Source: JAQBVV01 sp965249205
GTDB lineage: Bacteria; Acidobacteriota; Vicinamibacteria; Vicinamibacterales; UBA2999
DNA: 64,000 nt
Direction of reading: 5' to 3'
Assembly (NCBI GenBank): GCA_965249205.1
Contig: CBDFLL010000005.1
Location: 682,001-746,000 of the forward strand
The notes under the pieces were generated by a model, which worked only from the letters and a program-made list of their open reading frames with translations, did no database searches and was not told the DNA's origin. The stretch's first letter is position 1. Every line of letters starts with the position of its first letter. Below are positions 16,762 through 25,954 of this stretch, one piece after another. Position numbers and translations under genes: made by a program.

Positions 16762-18333
16762 TCACTGCGTCGTGATACCGGCTTTGCCGGCCCTGAGCAC
16801 GAATTTCTGGATCTTCCCAGTCGCGGTTTTTGGCAACTCCTTGATGAACGTCACCGCGTGGGGTGCCTTGAAGTGCGCGAGGCTGCCCCGAGCGAAGTCG
16901 ATGAGCTCACGCTCGGTCGCCGTCGAGCCCTGCTTCAGAACGACGAAGGCGTGCGGGGCCTCACCCCAGCGCTCGTGAGGCACGCCTACGACGCCAACCT
17001 CCTGCACAGCCGCATGGCGCATCAGCACGCCCTCCACTTCCACGGATGAAATATTCTCGCCACCGCTGATGATCACGTCCTTGAACCGATCGCGAATCTC
17101 CGCGTAGCCGTCGGCGTGCACCACGGCCGCGTCGCCGGAGTGAAACCACCCGTCCCGAATGGCAGCGGCCGTGGCCTTCGGGTCGTTGTAGTAGCCCTCC
17201 ATGACGACGTTGCCCCGGACGATGATCTCGCCGAGCGACTGGCCATCGTGCGGCACGTCTTGCCCAGCATCATCAACGACCCGGAGTTCGCCAGACGTGA
17301 CCAGCTCGACGCCCTGACGCGCCTTGATGCCCATGCGCTCATCGACAGACAGTGCCGAGTGTTCCGGCCGCGGCTCGCAGACGGTGATAAACGGCGCCGT
17401 TTCGGTCAGGCCATACACCTGGGTCACGGTCCACCCGAGATCCCCTTCCAGTCGCTGAATCGTCGCGGCCGCAGGCGGCGCGCCCGCAGCGATCACGCGC
17501 AGCCCAGGCGGCGCCTGGCGACGAGCCGCCTCGGGCGCATTGGCGAGCGCGATCAGCACGGTGGGCGCGGCGCATAGCATCGTCGTCGCCTCCGTGGCCA
17601 TGAGCTTGAGTGTCTCCACCGGATCAATCTTGCGCACGCACACGTGGGCCGCGCCGACGGCCGTCACGATCCAGGTGAACGTCCATCCATTGGCGTGAAA
17701 CATTGGCAGCGTCCACAAATATCGGTCGCCAGGAGCCATCGGCAGGTGGATCAGCGTCCCGACGACGTTCATGTACGCATTCCGGTGGGTGATCATCACA
17801 CCCTTGGGCCGCGACGTCGTGCCACTCGTGTAGTTGATCGTGAGCAGGTCACGCTCCCCGATCTCCGCCGCGGCGAACTGTGGCTCCGCGTCCGCGAGCG
17901 TCGCTTCGTAGTCGAGCCACCCGGGCCGAGCCCCTTCGAGGGCCACGAAATGCTGAACGCCAGTCAGTCGGTCGCGAATCCCGTCGACTGCTTCGAGATA
18001 GTCTTCGTGGACGCAGACGACGCAGGCGCCCGAGTGCTCGATCATGTAGGCGAAATCATCTGGCGTCAGCCGATAGTTCAGTGGCACCAGCACCGCCCCT
18101 ATCTGAGGTACGGCGTAAAAGGACTCAAGCTGCGCGTGCGTGTTCGGCGCGATGTAGACGACGCGGTCTCCAGGCTGTACGCCCAGGCTCTGCAGCGCGG
18201 AGGACCAACGGTCGCAGCGTTCGAAGAACTGGCCGTAGGTCAGCCGGAGCGCGCCGTCGATCACCGCCTCGCGGTCAGCGTACAGGCGTCTGGCGCGACG
18301 CCCAAACTCCATCGGGGTTAGCGGAATCTCCAT
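16762..18333 (-). CDS. Fatty-acyl-CoA / AMP-dependent ligase
   Basis: 523 aa ANL-superfamily enzyme that adenylates a carboxylic acid and transfers it to CoA. Motifs: P-loop INYTSGTTSRPKGVM, A5 VYGLTETAPF, A7 GWFHSGDAA, A8 RFKDVIISGGENISS and the catalytic Lys in LPKTATGKIQKFVLR. The profile matches medium/long-chain acyl-CoA synthetases. ATG 18333 lacks a Shine-Dalgarno site; TACAAT lies 9 nt upstream. It is divergent from the metallo-beta-lactamase gene. Confidence 0.92.
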   Translation of the reverse strand: MEIPLTPMEFGRRARRLYADREAVIDGALRLTYGQFFERCDRWSSALQSLGVQPGDRVVYIAPNTHAQLESFYAVPQIGAVLVPLNYRLTPDDFAYMIEHSGACVVCVHEDYLEAVDGIRDRLTGVQHFVALEGARPGWLDYEATLADAEPQFAAAEIGERDLLTINYTSGTTSRPKGVMITHRNAYMNVVGTLIHLPMAPGDRYLWTLPMFHANGWTFTWIVTAVGAAHVCVRKIDPVETLKLMATEATTMLCAAPTVLIALANAPEAARRQAPPGLRVIAAGAPPAAATIQRLEGDLGWTVTQVYGLTETAPFITVCEPRPEHSALSVDERMGIKARQGVELVTSGELRVVDDAGQDVPHDGQSLGEIIVRGNVVMEGYYNDPKATAAAIRDGWFHSGDAAVVHADGYAEIRDRFKDVIISGGENISSVEVEGVLMRHAAVQEVGVVGVPHERWGEAPHAFVVLKQGSTATERELIDFARGSLAHFKAPHAVTFIKELPKTATGKIQKFVLRAGKAGITTQ

Positions 18334-18342
18334 AGGGCCGAT

Positions 18343-18348
18343 ATTGTA
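18343..18348 (-). promoter_or_regulatory. -10 box, probable leaderless promoter of the acyl-CoA ligase gene
   Basis: TACAAT on the minus strand ends 9 nt before ATG 18333; no Shine-Dalgarno site is present. Confidence 0.4.
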
Positions 18349-18428
18349 GTGCGTCTGCCGATGCGAGCGCCGGACATTGATCCCACGCCGGGTTCGATCT
18401 AGAGTGCCGCTGGGAGGAATGAGGAATC

Positions 18429-19334
18429 ATGAGAAAACTGGTTAGCGTAGTGAGCGTGGCAGCGATGGCGGTGGCAGTGGGAGCGTCTGCGCAGACGGAG
18501 ACCACCGGATTTGTCAGCCCGGAGCAGCACGCGCAGCTCAATGGGCCCTATATCGAGCCAGCCGAACCGTTCAGGATCCTGGGCAACCTCCATTACGTGG
18601 GCGCGCAGAACATCTCCGCATACCTGTTCACGACGCCAGAGGGGCACATCCTGGTGGACACCGGCATGCCCCAGATGCACGACACCGTGCGGGCCAATAT
18701 CGAGAAGCTCGGATTCCAACTCAGTGACATCGAGATCATGATCTCCAGCCACGCCCACGTGGATCACGTCGGCGGGCACGCGGAGATGCAGAGGGCGACG
18801 GGCGCCAGCATTATGGCGATGGGTCTGGATGCACAGGCGATCGAATCCGGCATGGACATCTCGCCGGTCCAGTATCATGACTGGCCCGCCGCGCCCGTGG
18901 CGCGAGTGCTCGAGGACGGCGACACCGTCACGCTGGGCGGCACGACGTTGCGCGCGATGTTGACGGCTGGCCACACCCCGGGTGCAACGACGTGGGTCAC
19001 CAACGTGGAGGACGGCGGACGCTTCTACAGTGTCGTCTTCCCGGGTGGGCGCACACCCAATGGCGGTCCGCTCGTCGTTGGCAATCCCGATTTCCCTGAT
19101 GTTGCTGAGATCACGCTCGAGACGTTCAGCAAATTACGCCTCTTGAATCCAGACATCCTGCTCCCTGGGCATCCGCAGGGGGCGTTCGCAGGAAAAGTTG
19201 AGGCGATGAAGAACGGCGTGCGACCGCATCCGCTGCTGACGACACCCGGAGCCTGGGCGCGCGGCCTGGACAACGGTGAAGCGAACTTCCGCAGACGGAT
19301 GGAAGCCGACCGGGCAAAAGCCCAGACTCCGTAG
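18429..19334 (+). CDS. Subclass B3 metallo-beta-lactamase-like enzyme
   Basis: 301 aa with a Sec signal peptide (cut near residue 21, SAQ/T). The zinc ligands are in place: H108-A-H110-V-D112-H113, H182 (AGHTPGA) and H248 (PGHP), the B3 arrangement without the Cys of B1 enzymes. It is therefore a di-zinc hydrolase that may open beta-lactam rings, although environmental B3-like proteins can act on other lactones. A GGAGGAATGAGGAAT leader precedes ATG 18429. It is a lone gene ahead of a strong hairpin. Resistance activity is not proven by sequence. Confidence 0.9.
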   Translation: MRKLVSVVSVAAMAVAVGASAQTETTGFVSPEQHAQLNGPYIEPAEPFRILGNLHYVGAQNISAYLFTTPEGHILVDTGMPQMHDTVRANIEKLGFQLSDIEIMISSHAHVDHVGGHAEMQRATGASIMAMGLDAQAIESGMDISPVQYHDWPAAPVARVLEDGDTVTLGGTTLRAMLTAGHTPGATTWVTNVEDGGRFYSVVFPGGRTPNGGPLVVGNPDFPDVAEITLETFSKLRLLNPDILLPGHPQGAFAGKVEAMKNGVRPHPLLTTPGAWARGLDNGEANFRRRMEADRAKAQTP

Positions 19335-19381
19335 CTGCTCGAATCGGCTCAGCGGCCTCCCATCCAGATTGCCGCAGTCAT

Positions 19382-19416
19382 TGGCCCCCCTCGACGGGTC
19401 ACTGTCGAAGGGGGCC
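19382..19416 (+). terminator. Strong hairpin after the metallo-beta-lactamase gene
   Basis: GGCCCCCCTCGAC pairs with GTCGAAGGGGGCC around a short loop, followed by CTTTC. The stem is 13 bp with one non-Watson-Crick position. It is placed 48 nt after the stop codon, consistent with a terminator whose U-tract is short. Confidence 0.55.
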
Positions 19417-19669
19417 TTTCAGAGGACCGCTGGTCTCGCGCTGGGGTGCCTCGGGCGCCATTCCAGCGTCCCACGTTCAAGGCCACGCCCCTCGTGAACG
19501 TGAGCGTCAGACAAGCCCCTGGACGCGAAGGAGCCCTCGAGACCATCTGAGTCGTCCGAGAAGGGCATGACAGCCGGAGGACCCACTCGCTGTGGGCCAC
19601 TGGCAAAGGGGGAGGCAGGAGGCCCGTCCGGCGCTGTCAAGCGCCGGACGAGCTGCCCGAAACCGATGG
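19417..19669. other. Convergent intergenic stretch rich in nested inverted repeats
   Basis: No gene is supported here. Nested complementary segments occur (GGTCTCG with CGAGACC; CACGTTCA with TGAACGTG). A perfect 11-bp stem CGTCCGGCGCT / AGCGCCGGACG (19625-19635, 19640-19650) with a 4-nt loop lies 20 nt past the stop of the minus-strand MFS gene and probably ends its transcript, though without a U-tract. Confidence 0.45.
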
Positions 19670-20875
19670 CTAGGCTTGCGCCGGCTCGTCGGGAGGGCGG
19701 GCCAGCGAGAGCGCCCCCAGCGACACCAGCGCCAACACGGCCCCAGCATAGAAAGCGTAGCGGTAGTCACCAAATGCGTCGAAGACTTGGCCGCCGATCC
19801 AAGGTCCGAGAAAACCAGCGACGCCCCAGGCGCTAAACAGCAACCCGTAGTTCATGCCCAGATTGCGCGTCCCGAAGAAATCGGCCGTCGTCGACGCGAA
19901 CACCGAAAGCTGCGTGCCATAACACCAGTAGACGACCATCGCAAGCACGTAGAACCACAATACGCTCTCTCGGAAGATGAACAGGGCGGGCATCGCGAGG
20001 GCCGACACCAGGACCATGACGCGAAGGGTCGTCAGGCGGCCGAGCATATCCGACAACCACCCGGAAAAAATTCTGCCGCCAGCATTGCCAACCGCGCCGA
20101 TGGTGATGGCGAAGGTCGCGGCCGCGGCGCTGAGCCCGGCGGCCAGCGCGAACGGCACCAGCTGGCTGATGACCATCAATCCCGCGGTCACGCCAAGGCA
20201 GTACGCCACCCACAAGAACGCGAACGTCGGGGTTCGCACCATCTCCGACGGCGCATAGTCCCGCTTACCGCTCTGCGCGGCCGCACCAGTCTGAGGCGGC
20301 GTCCACCCAGGAGGCACATACCCGGCCGGCGGGTTCACCAGTAACCACGCGCCGATCATGCCCATGACGAAGAACAGCGCACCCAGGATCTGAAACGTCG
20401 GCCGCCAGCCCACGCTGCCGATCAGTGAGGTCGCCATCGGGCCGAAGATCGCCGACCCGGCGCCGTACCCGCCAACCATGATCCCCACGACCAGACCCCT
20501 CTTGTCCGGGAACCACTTCGACGCGACCGGCACTGGCGTGGCGTAGCCGAAGCCATTGCCCAGTCCCACGACGAGTCCGAACATCACATAGAGCTGCCAC
20601 AGCGACGTTGTAAAGCTCGACAGGATGAAGCCGGCTCCCACCAACACGCCGCCGATCGCCGCGCAAATCCGCGGGCCTCGTATGTCCTGGATCCGGCCGG
20701 CCAAAATAAACGATGCGGCAAACGTCACGACAGCGATCGTGAACGTCCACGACGTCTCGGCCCTACTCCAGCCAAACTCCTGCTCAAGTGGCAGCACGAA
20801 CACACTCCACGCGTACAGACTGCCGAGCGCCAGGTTCATGCAGACTCCACCGACGACGGGTAACCATCGATTCAT
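19670..20875 (-). CDS. MFS transporter, OxlT-like
   Basis: 401 aa with 12 predicted membrane helices. The start MNRWLPVVGGVCMNLALGSLYAWSVF and the motif WTFTIAVVTFAASFILAGRIQDIRGPR are typical of the oxalate:formate antiporter group of the major facilitator superfamily, which carries small carboxylates. AGGAG lies 9 nt before the ATG and a TAGAAT box is near 20922-20927. No oxalate or formate enzyme is adjacent, so the substrate is open. Confidence 0.9.
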   Translation of the reverse strand: MNRWLPVVGGVCMNLALGSLYAWSVFVLPLEQEFGWSRAETSWTFTIAVVTFAASFILAGRIQDIRGPRICAAIGGVLVGAGFILSSFTTSLWQLYVMFGLVVGLGNGFGYATPVPVASKWFPDKRGLVVGIMVGGYGAGSAIFGPMATSLIGSVGWRPTFQILGALFFVMGMIGAWLLVNPPAGYVPPGWTPPQTGAAAQSGKRDYAPSEMVRTPTFAFLWVAYCLGVTAGLMVISQLVPFALAAGLSAAAATFAITIGAVGNAGGRIFSGWLSDMLGRLTTLRVMVLVSALAMPALFIFRESVLWFYVLAMVVYWCYGTQLSVFASTTADFFGTRNLGMNYGLLFSAWGVAGFLGPWIGGQVFDAFGDYRYAFYAGAVLALVSLGALSLARPPDEPAQA

Positions 20876-20996
20876 GGTCGCGATCTCCTAAGGTGACGTG
20901 TCCCGGAAGGTATCGGACGCTATTCTAGACCGGCTTTGGAGCATCGGCTACACCAAAGCACCGAATAACTCCGCGCACAGGCCAGAAAATGAACAC

Positions 20997-21037
20997 AAAA
21001 AAAGCCGGGGGACGACTTCTTCAGCCGTCACCCGGCC
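20997..21037 (-). terminator. Rho-independent terminator
   Basis: Read on the minus strand, a GC-rich hairpin (GCCGGG...CCCGGC) is followed by seven T residues (21003-20997), 20 nt after the stop of the gene at 21057-21953. It closes the four-gene minus-strand cluster. Confidence 0.85.
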
Positions 21038-21056
21038 CTACAGAGCTAGAAACTGC

Positions 21057-21953
21057 CTACTGCGCCGCGCTCATGATCGAATCCGGGACGGGCATCAGCA
21101 CGTACGGATTGTAGGTGTTGGTATTCTCGACGGTCAGATCGATTGCGGTCTGCCCATCAATCGTCGCCACGATACGCCTCGGCAGTATCACGTCGGACTG
21201 ATAGTCATCCCAGTTCAGATCGCCATACTCGGAATAGGTCACCGCGATCTGCCGCCCCCCGTGCTCCACCTCGGCCCTCGCCGGTCGGCTGTCGCCGTCG
21301 AGTGTCAGCTTCACCGCGGTACCCGCCAAGTCGCCCACCTGCACGTACGCCGCGTTCTCCGGTTCCCCGTCCGTCAACGGAAAGGTCAGGACGACAGCAC
21401 CATTCTCCATCGTCACGGCGGTCTGGGGACCCGCGGCGGCGGCGGCCTTCGCGACACCCGCAGGGCTCAACCACAACCGCAGCAACCTCATGGACAGTTC
21501 GCCCATTGCCGGCTCGGCGCTTCCGTATCCATCTACGAGCCCGCCCCCTCTTTCACCAATCTCGTTCCACGCATGCAGGCCGCGATCGCCACTCACAACC
21601 TCGATCTCGCGCTCACCGGAGGCGAGCGTGACGTCAACACGCATCGCAGGGAACTCGTAGGAGTATTCGGCGTAATAGCTCTCCATCGGCACAGCGGGAC
21701 CCACCGTCGTCGCGGTGACCTCGGCTCTCGTCCCTGTGCCCCACACCTGCAGCGACATCAACATGTCCACTTCCCGGAGGGAACGGAGCATGCCCATGCT
21801 GTCAAACATGTTGTACATGGCCTCTTCCAGCGTCGGCGCCTGCTGCGCCTGCAGTGTCGGCACGGTCACCGCCGGCACGCCGAGCGCCAGAGCCAATGTC
21901 GCCGCCACGCCGATTGCCCCAACGCGCCTTTTCATCGTTGCGTACGTTCGCAT
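21057..21953 (-). CDS. Secreted protein, LolA-like/unknown
   Basis: 298 aa. A signal peptide at residues 1-36 ends in LQAQQA. The rest is beta-rich; the C-terminal section DYQSDVILPRRIVATIDGQ resembles the last strands of LolA/LppX-fold proteins often found beside acidobacterial cytochromes. ATG 21953 has GAGGAG upstream, and a longer upstream frame is not supported. It is the last gene before the Rho-independent terminator and probably co-transcribed with the gene 41 nt upstream. No catalytic residues are recognised. Confidence 0.8.
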   Translation of the reverse strand: MRTYATMKRRVGAIGVAATLALALGVPAVTVPTLQAQQAPTLEEAMYNMFDSMGMLRSLREVDMLMSLQVWGTGTRAEVTATTVGPAVPMESYYAEYSYEFPAMRVDVTLASGEREIEVVSGDRGLHAWNEIGERGGGLVDGYGSAEPAMGELSMRLLRLWLSPAGVAKAAAAAGPQTAVTMENGAVVLTFPLTDGEPENAAYVQVGDLAGTAVKLTLDGDSRPARAEVEHGGRQIAVTYSEYGDLNWDDYQSDVILPRRIVATIDGQTAIDLTVENTNTYNPYVLMPVPDSIMSAAQ

Positions 21954-21994
21954 CACTCTTTTACTCCTCACACCTTCGAAGCACGCAGGCTCCT

Positions 21995-22855
21995 TCAGCC
22001 GCGCTCCCTTGTGGCCATGTCCTCCAGGTCCCTCTCCAGGCACGGCAGCGGTTCTGGAAGTTCCGCCATCGGATCGGTGTTGAATTCCCTGACGATCGGG
22101 CGCATCTGATACGGCTTCAGGAACATCGACGGGTCGTGCACGGTCGCTTCCCACCGGACCGTATTGCCAACCCGCGTGATCCGCTCGATCACCTCTTTGT
22201 CCGGACTGGTATACCAGCCCGGCCAGCCGATCCACTCCTGCCCGTTGAAGTCGACGGTCGACACCACCAGCGTGTCGCCCTCCCAGTGCCCGACCGAGTG
22301 GCCGAACCAGGTGCCAATCCACTCCTCGACCGGCGGGTGAGGCCGTCCATCGATGTAGATGTGGCGCTGGTGCAGGTTGTACAAGAACACCAGCGTGTTC
22401 TCGTTCGTCTGCGCGATCTCACGGGGAAAACCGATACGGGGCACCCCGGCCGGCATGCACTGGAACGTCGGATCCGGCGCCAGGATATTATGCCCGTGCA
22501 CATCGTTGAACTGCACACGATCCCAGACTTCAGGCCTGTACCACGGTCGGTCGTCCCGCGGCCGCACCCGCTGCCCGATCCCTGAGTCGCGCTCGAAGTT
22601 CACAGGACTGCCTTTCCGGCCCCGCAGCGTGAGCGCCGCGTTTCCGTCGGCGTCAGTGGTGTATCCAAACCCTCCGCCGGTCGCAACCCAGACGCCCGTG
22701 AGCACCGGGTGCCCATCGGCGTCCCGCGGCGTCTCTACCAGGGCGGCGGCCGGGTCAATCGGCCCTCCCCGACCCTGGGCGGCAAGAGGCGTGGCCACCA
22801 GCCACGCTGCCGCAGCTATCGCACAGACGCCTCCAACGACGAACCTCTGATTCAT
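21995..22855 (-). CDS. Secreted protein of unknown function (acidobacterial family)
   Basis: 286 aa with a signal peptide (cut near residue 26, PLAAQG). Conserved-looking aromatic/His-rich stretches include DVHGHNILAPDP, LVFLYNLHQRHIYIDGRPHP and WFGHSVGHWEGDTLVVSTVDFN. Proteins with the pattern GxWEGDTLVVxTxxFN are abundant as exported proteins in Acidobacteriota and Proteobacteria but have no assigned reaction. ATG 22855 is chosen because the signal peptide begins there. It sits between a LolA-like protein and a DUF6152-like protein. Confidence 0.8.
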   Translation of the reverse strand: MNQRFVVGGVCAIAAAAWLVATPLAAQGRGGPIDPAAALVETPRDADGHPVLTGVWVATGGGFGYTTDADGNAALTLRGRKGSPVNFERDSGIGQRVRPRDDRPWYRPEVWDRVQFNDVHGHNILAPDPTFQCMPAGVPRIGFPREIAQTNENTLVFLYNLHQRHIYIDGRPHPPVEEWIGTWFGHSVGHWEGDTLVVSTVDFNGQEWIGWPGWYTSPDKEVIERITRVGNTVRWEATVHDPSMFLKPYQMRPIVREFNTDPMAELPEPLPCLERDLEDMATRERG

Positions 22856-22969
22856 GCCCCGATAACTCCTCGATACTCCGATGCTTCCGGCTGTGCTCTG
22901 GATGTGCCGACCCACCTCGGGTCCGCCTCCCAGGAAGGGATCCAAGGTGGGACTATCCCTAAGCTGACC

Positions 22970-23380
22970 CTACCGCGGTATTTCGCCTTCTTTACCGATC
23001 CAGATCTGAATCGTGCGGCCGTCGGCAAACTTGATGGCCGTGGTAAAGATTCTCTCCCCGCCATCTCTGGCAGCGAATCCCTCAAAAGTATAGGTCTCGC
23101 CGATCCGGAACGACGCCGGCCCGCGCAGGAATCCCGCCGAGCGGAGCGCGTTGGGACCAACGGTTTCAGCGCCCCACTGCTTCGTCTCGCCTGCCTCGTC
23201 CGTCACGTTAAACCAGAAATACGCGTGGGGATTGATCCACTCGATACGCGAGAGCTCGCCTTCCAACGACAGTGTTATCTCGGTATCAAACTGTGCCTGC
23301 AATGCGTGGTGCGCAGACACCGAACCCGCCCACAAAAACATCGCGCACAACACCACCGCTCCGCCGATTTTGAACTTCAT
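22970..23380 (-). CDS. DUF6152-family periplasmic protein
   Basis: 136 aa. A signal peptide (1-23) ends with VSAHHA, after which come the hallmarks of DUF6152: HHALQAQFDTE, a beta-rich middle and WINPHAYFWFNVTDE. The conserved His pair at the mature N-terminus suggests metal or cofactor binding, which is inference. GGAGG precedes the ATG by 9 nt, and a -35/-10 promoter is upstream. It is the head of the 23380-21057 transcription unit and neighbours a cytochrome c gene. Confidence 0.87.
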   Translation of the reverse strand: MKFKIGGAVVLCAMFLWAGSVSAHHALQAQFDTEITLSLEGELSRIEWINPHAYFWFNVTDEAGETKQWGAETVGPNALRSAGFLRGPASFRIGETYTFEGFAARDGGERIFTTAIKFADGRTIQIWIGKEGEIPR

Positions 23381-23410
23381 GATTCGTAACCTCCAAACAA
23401 ATACGCCGCG

Positions 23411-23439
23411 ACGTTACCTAAATGTCACCATCGAGTCAA
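23411..23439 (-). promoter_or_regulatory. Sigma-70-type promoter of the DUF6152 gene
   Basis: On the minus strand, TTGACT (23439-23434) and TAACGT (23416-23411) are separated by 17 bp, followed by a leader with GGAGG before ATG 23380. Confidence 0.55.
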
Positions 23440-23517
23440 GCACGTCCGACAACACACGTACTTACGTCCGCGCCCCGGATTTGACCGGTCCGGAGGTCAC
23501 TCAATTGTCGTCTTTCC

Positions 23518-24669
23518 CTACCGCAGCACCACCGGCTCTGGCCTGGCGAACCGAGCTGCATCGACAGGTCCGTTAAGCTGCATGTCGCTCATCACAAACG
23601 TTGCCTGATTGTTCGTCCACGTCTTGACCCAACGGAACGGCCGCTGCACACCGGCCACCTCCCGGTAGTCGGAGAAATCGAACTGCGTGGGCACCGGGCC
23701 GACGGCCGTCTCGTTCCATCGAACCAGTCGAACCAGGAGTCCGGACTCACTAAAGTAGAGGTGCACCGGAGACTCCCCTTCTTTGGTCCCCCGCAGGACC
23801 GTGACGATCTCATCGTTGACGATATCTTCGCTGACCTCCCAGCTATCGTACGCCGCCTGAATGGTCGATGGCGCGACCAACACGAGCGCATCGATGCGGG
23901 CACCGGACAGATTGCCTCCCGTATACGTCAGGGTGTAGTCCGCGACCGCCGCATCGACGCCCGCGAACCAGGCGTTGGTGCCGTCGAACACATAGGTATT
24001 GTTGCCCTCGTTCCGCTGGATCACCGTGGTCATCTGCCCGGGAGCCGTCGTCACAATTTCTACCGGCACCTCAGAGCGGGACGTGTCCCAGCCGGAGTAG
24101 GTGCCAGTCGCGACCAGACTCGTCATACCTGCCACCGGTGCGCCCCCGAGCGCCTCGACGAACTGGCCGAACACCTCATCCACCCGGCCCGCCTCGTCTG
24201 GAAACGGGATAAAGGTCATGGCGTCTGGGTTCGGGTCAGGAGGAGTGCCGTACTGGATAGAGAGGTTCGGCACCCATTGCGGAACCGGCGTCGCGGAGTG
24301 ACACGTGTAACACGTCACCCTCGTCTCCCCACCGAAATAGGTACGATTGATGGTGTTCATCATTATGACCATCTGCCGCGCGCGCTGAATCATCGGTGTC
24401 GCAATGGCGAAGGCGTCCCGAGTTTCGCCCAGAATCTCCGGCGCGTGGCAGCCGGTGCAGTCCTTCGTTGTCGCAGCGGCGAACATGCCCATCGTGTCCA
24501 TGAACTCGTCCACAGGAATGCCCTTCAGGACCAGAACATTCTGGAACACGGTCTCAGCCATCTCCGGCTCGGCTTGCGCGGCCTGGCTCCGAACCGACAC
24601 AACGCTCAACGTGCACACGCACAGCGTTGCCGCCACGCCAAAAATCGTCCGCCTCCATCCGACCTTCAT
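23518..24669 (-). CDS. Two-haem reaction-centre-type cytochrome c fused to a LolA-like domain
   Basis: 383 aa. A signal peptide (about 1-30) leads to a cytochrome domain with two haem c sites, CTGCH (C71, C74, H75) and CYTCH (C120, C123, H124), each preceded by Met-rich helices as in the photosynthetic reaction centre cytochrome c family, but with two haems rather than four. Residues about 200-383 form a beta-rich domain resembling LolA/lipoprotein-carrier folds. Such proteins occur in non-phototrophic Acidobacteriota, where a periplasmic electron-transfer role is inferred. GGAGGAG lies about 7 nt before the ATG. No reaction-centre genes are in the window. Confidence 0.85.
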   Translation of the reverse strand: MKVGWRRTIFGVAATLCVCTLSVVSVRSQAAQAEPEMAETVFQNVLVLKGIPVDEFMDTMGMFAAATTKDCTGCHAPEILGETRDAFAIATPMIQRARQMVIMMNTINRTYFGGETRVTCYTCHSATPVPQWVPNLSIQYGTPPDPNPDAMTFIPFPDEAGRVDEVFGQFVEALGGAPVAGMTSLVATGTYSGWDTSRSEVPVEIVTTAPGQMTTVIQRNEGNNTYVFDGTNAWFAGVDAAVADYTLTYTGGNLSGARIDALVLVAPSTIQAAYDSWEVSEDIVNDEIVTVLRGTKEGESPVHLYFSESGLLVRLVRWNETAVGPVPTQFDFSDYREVAGVQRPFRWVKTWTNNQATFVMSDMQLNGPVDAARFARPEPVVLR

Positions 24670-24926
24670 ACCTGTCTCCTCCGCAGCGATACTCGAACAG
24701 TCCAGCGAGCCCGGGATCCCCTGGCCGCCACTATCAGCAACTCTATTTTAGCCCGCAGTACGCGAAAAAGTACTCCGACTTAGTTGGTCGTGCCCGTACA
24801 CGACGCACGAGGCCATTTACCTCGCCATACCTCGCCATCTACACATAACGTTTACAGTCTCGACGTCGATGAACGATCTGTCGATGGGTGGGATGGTCCG
24901 ACGGTCTTCAGCGGCGACGCGGGAGT
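24670..24926. other. Intergenic region without a recognisable gene
   Basis: It holds the leader of the cytochrome gene (GGAGGAG) and a possible minus-strand -10 TAAAAT at 24750-24745. Nothing else is recognised. Confidence 0.4.
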
Positions 24927-25821
24927 CTAAGCAGCCTCGCGCTTGGAGCGAAACTCCTCAAGCAGTCGCGCCACGCTACCGGCGACTGAGTGCAGCGTCG
25001 GCGTCCAGCCGAGTGCTCGCGCGCGCGGGCCACGGACAATCTGATTCAAGGCAAGCGCATCGGCATATGGTCCCATCTTGGCCCTTGCCTCGTCGATCGG
25101 CACGTGCCGTACGTCGGGCTCCACCTTCGCCTGCCGCGAGACCGCTTCCACGATATCCATGACACGCTCGTCGGCTTCGTCATTGGCGTGGTACACCCCA
25201 AACGCCTCGGGACTCGTGGCAACCCGGAGATACAGGTCGGCCAGATCGCGATGGTAGACACACGCCCAATGATTCGCGCCATCTCCGATGACCCGAACCA
25301 GGCCATCGGCAGCGCTCTTCAGCATTTCGGCGATGATCCCCCGGCCGCACAACGGCCGTCCTGAGCGTACGACCCCGCCCCGCGTCCAGCACGAGCTTCT
25401 CGTGCTCGGGCCGCCAGTCGACGAGCACAGCGGGCCGAACAGGGGCATCTTCGGCGGCCTTCCCGGAGGTGTTTCCCAGCACCCACGCGGCAGAGGTGTA
25501 CACAAAGCTCACGTGCTGCCCTCGGGACGCGTGACGAATCGCAGCACCGAGCAGCACGTCCACCGCATGGCGATCGACCTGAGGTCCGCGCTTTGACGAC
25601 TCGTAAGCGGTGTGAATGATAGCGTCACAGACCTCGGCAGCCTGCGCGTAAGACGCGGGTACGGACAGATCACCAAGGACCGGATGTACGCCACGCAGTG
25701 AAAAGCGCTCGGCCTTTTCAGGATCACGTACGAGCGCAGTGACGTCATGAGAATTTCGGAGCAGGGCGTCGAGGACGGTCGAACCGACGTAGCCCGTCGC
25801 GCCCGTCAGGAAGATTCTCAT
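24927..25821 (-). pseudogene. NAD(P)-dependent sugar/nucleoside epimerase, frameshifted
   Basis: Two frames together give one extended SDR of about 297 aa. The first (from ATG 25821) has the Rossmann motif MRIFLTGATGYVG and runs to RTAVVRPG; the second resumes as IIAEMLKSAADG and continues to the end at 24927. The break is at a run of five C residues (25338-25342; G5 on the coding strand); removing one base restores RPG-IIAEM, the sequence expected for the family. Either a genuine single-base insertion or a sequencing error in a homopolymer. TACAAT lies 9 nt before the ATG. Confidence 0.8.
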
Positions 25822-25830
25822 CGCGACCGC

Positions 25831-25836
25831 ATTGTA
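25831..25836 (-). promoter_or_regulatory. -10 box of the frameshifted epimerase gene
   Basis: TACAAT on the minus strand ends 9 nt before ATG 25821, with no Shine-Dalgarno site. Confidence 0.4.
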
Positions 25837-25942
25837 ATCGTTCTCGGCTCCGCAACGTGTGCTGATTGCAAACGCCGACGACTTTTTCACGCCGTCGACA
25901 CGAATCCATGGTCGGTGAAATGCCCAATTCGCCAAGTCGCGT

Positions 25943-25948
25943 GATAAT
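25943..25948 (+). promoter_or_regulatory. Extended -10 box of the acyl-ACP ligase gene
   Basis: GATAAT, preceded by GT, ends 6 nt before GTG 25955; it predicts transcription starting at or near the start codon. Confidence 0.35.
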
Positions 25949-25954
25949 TCGAAC

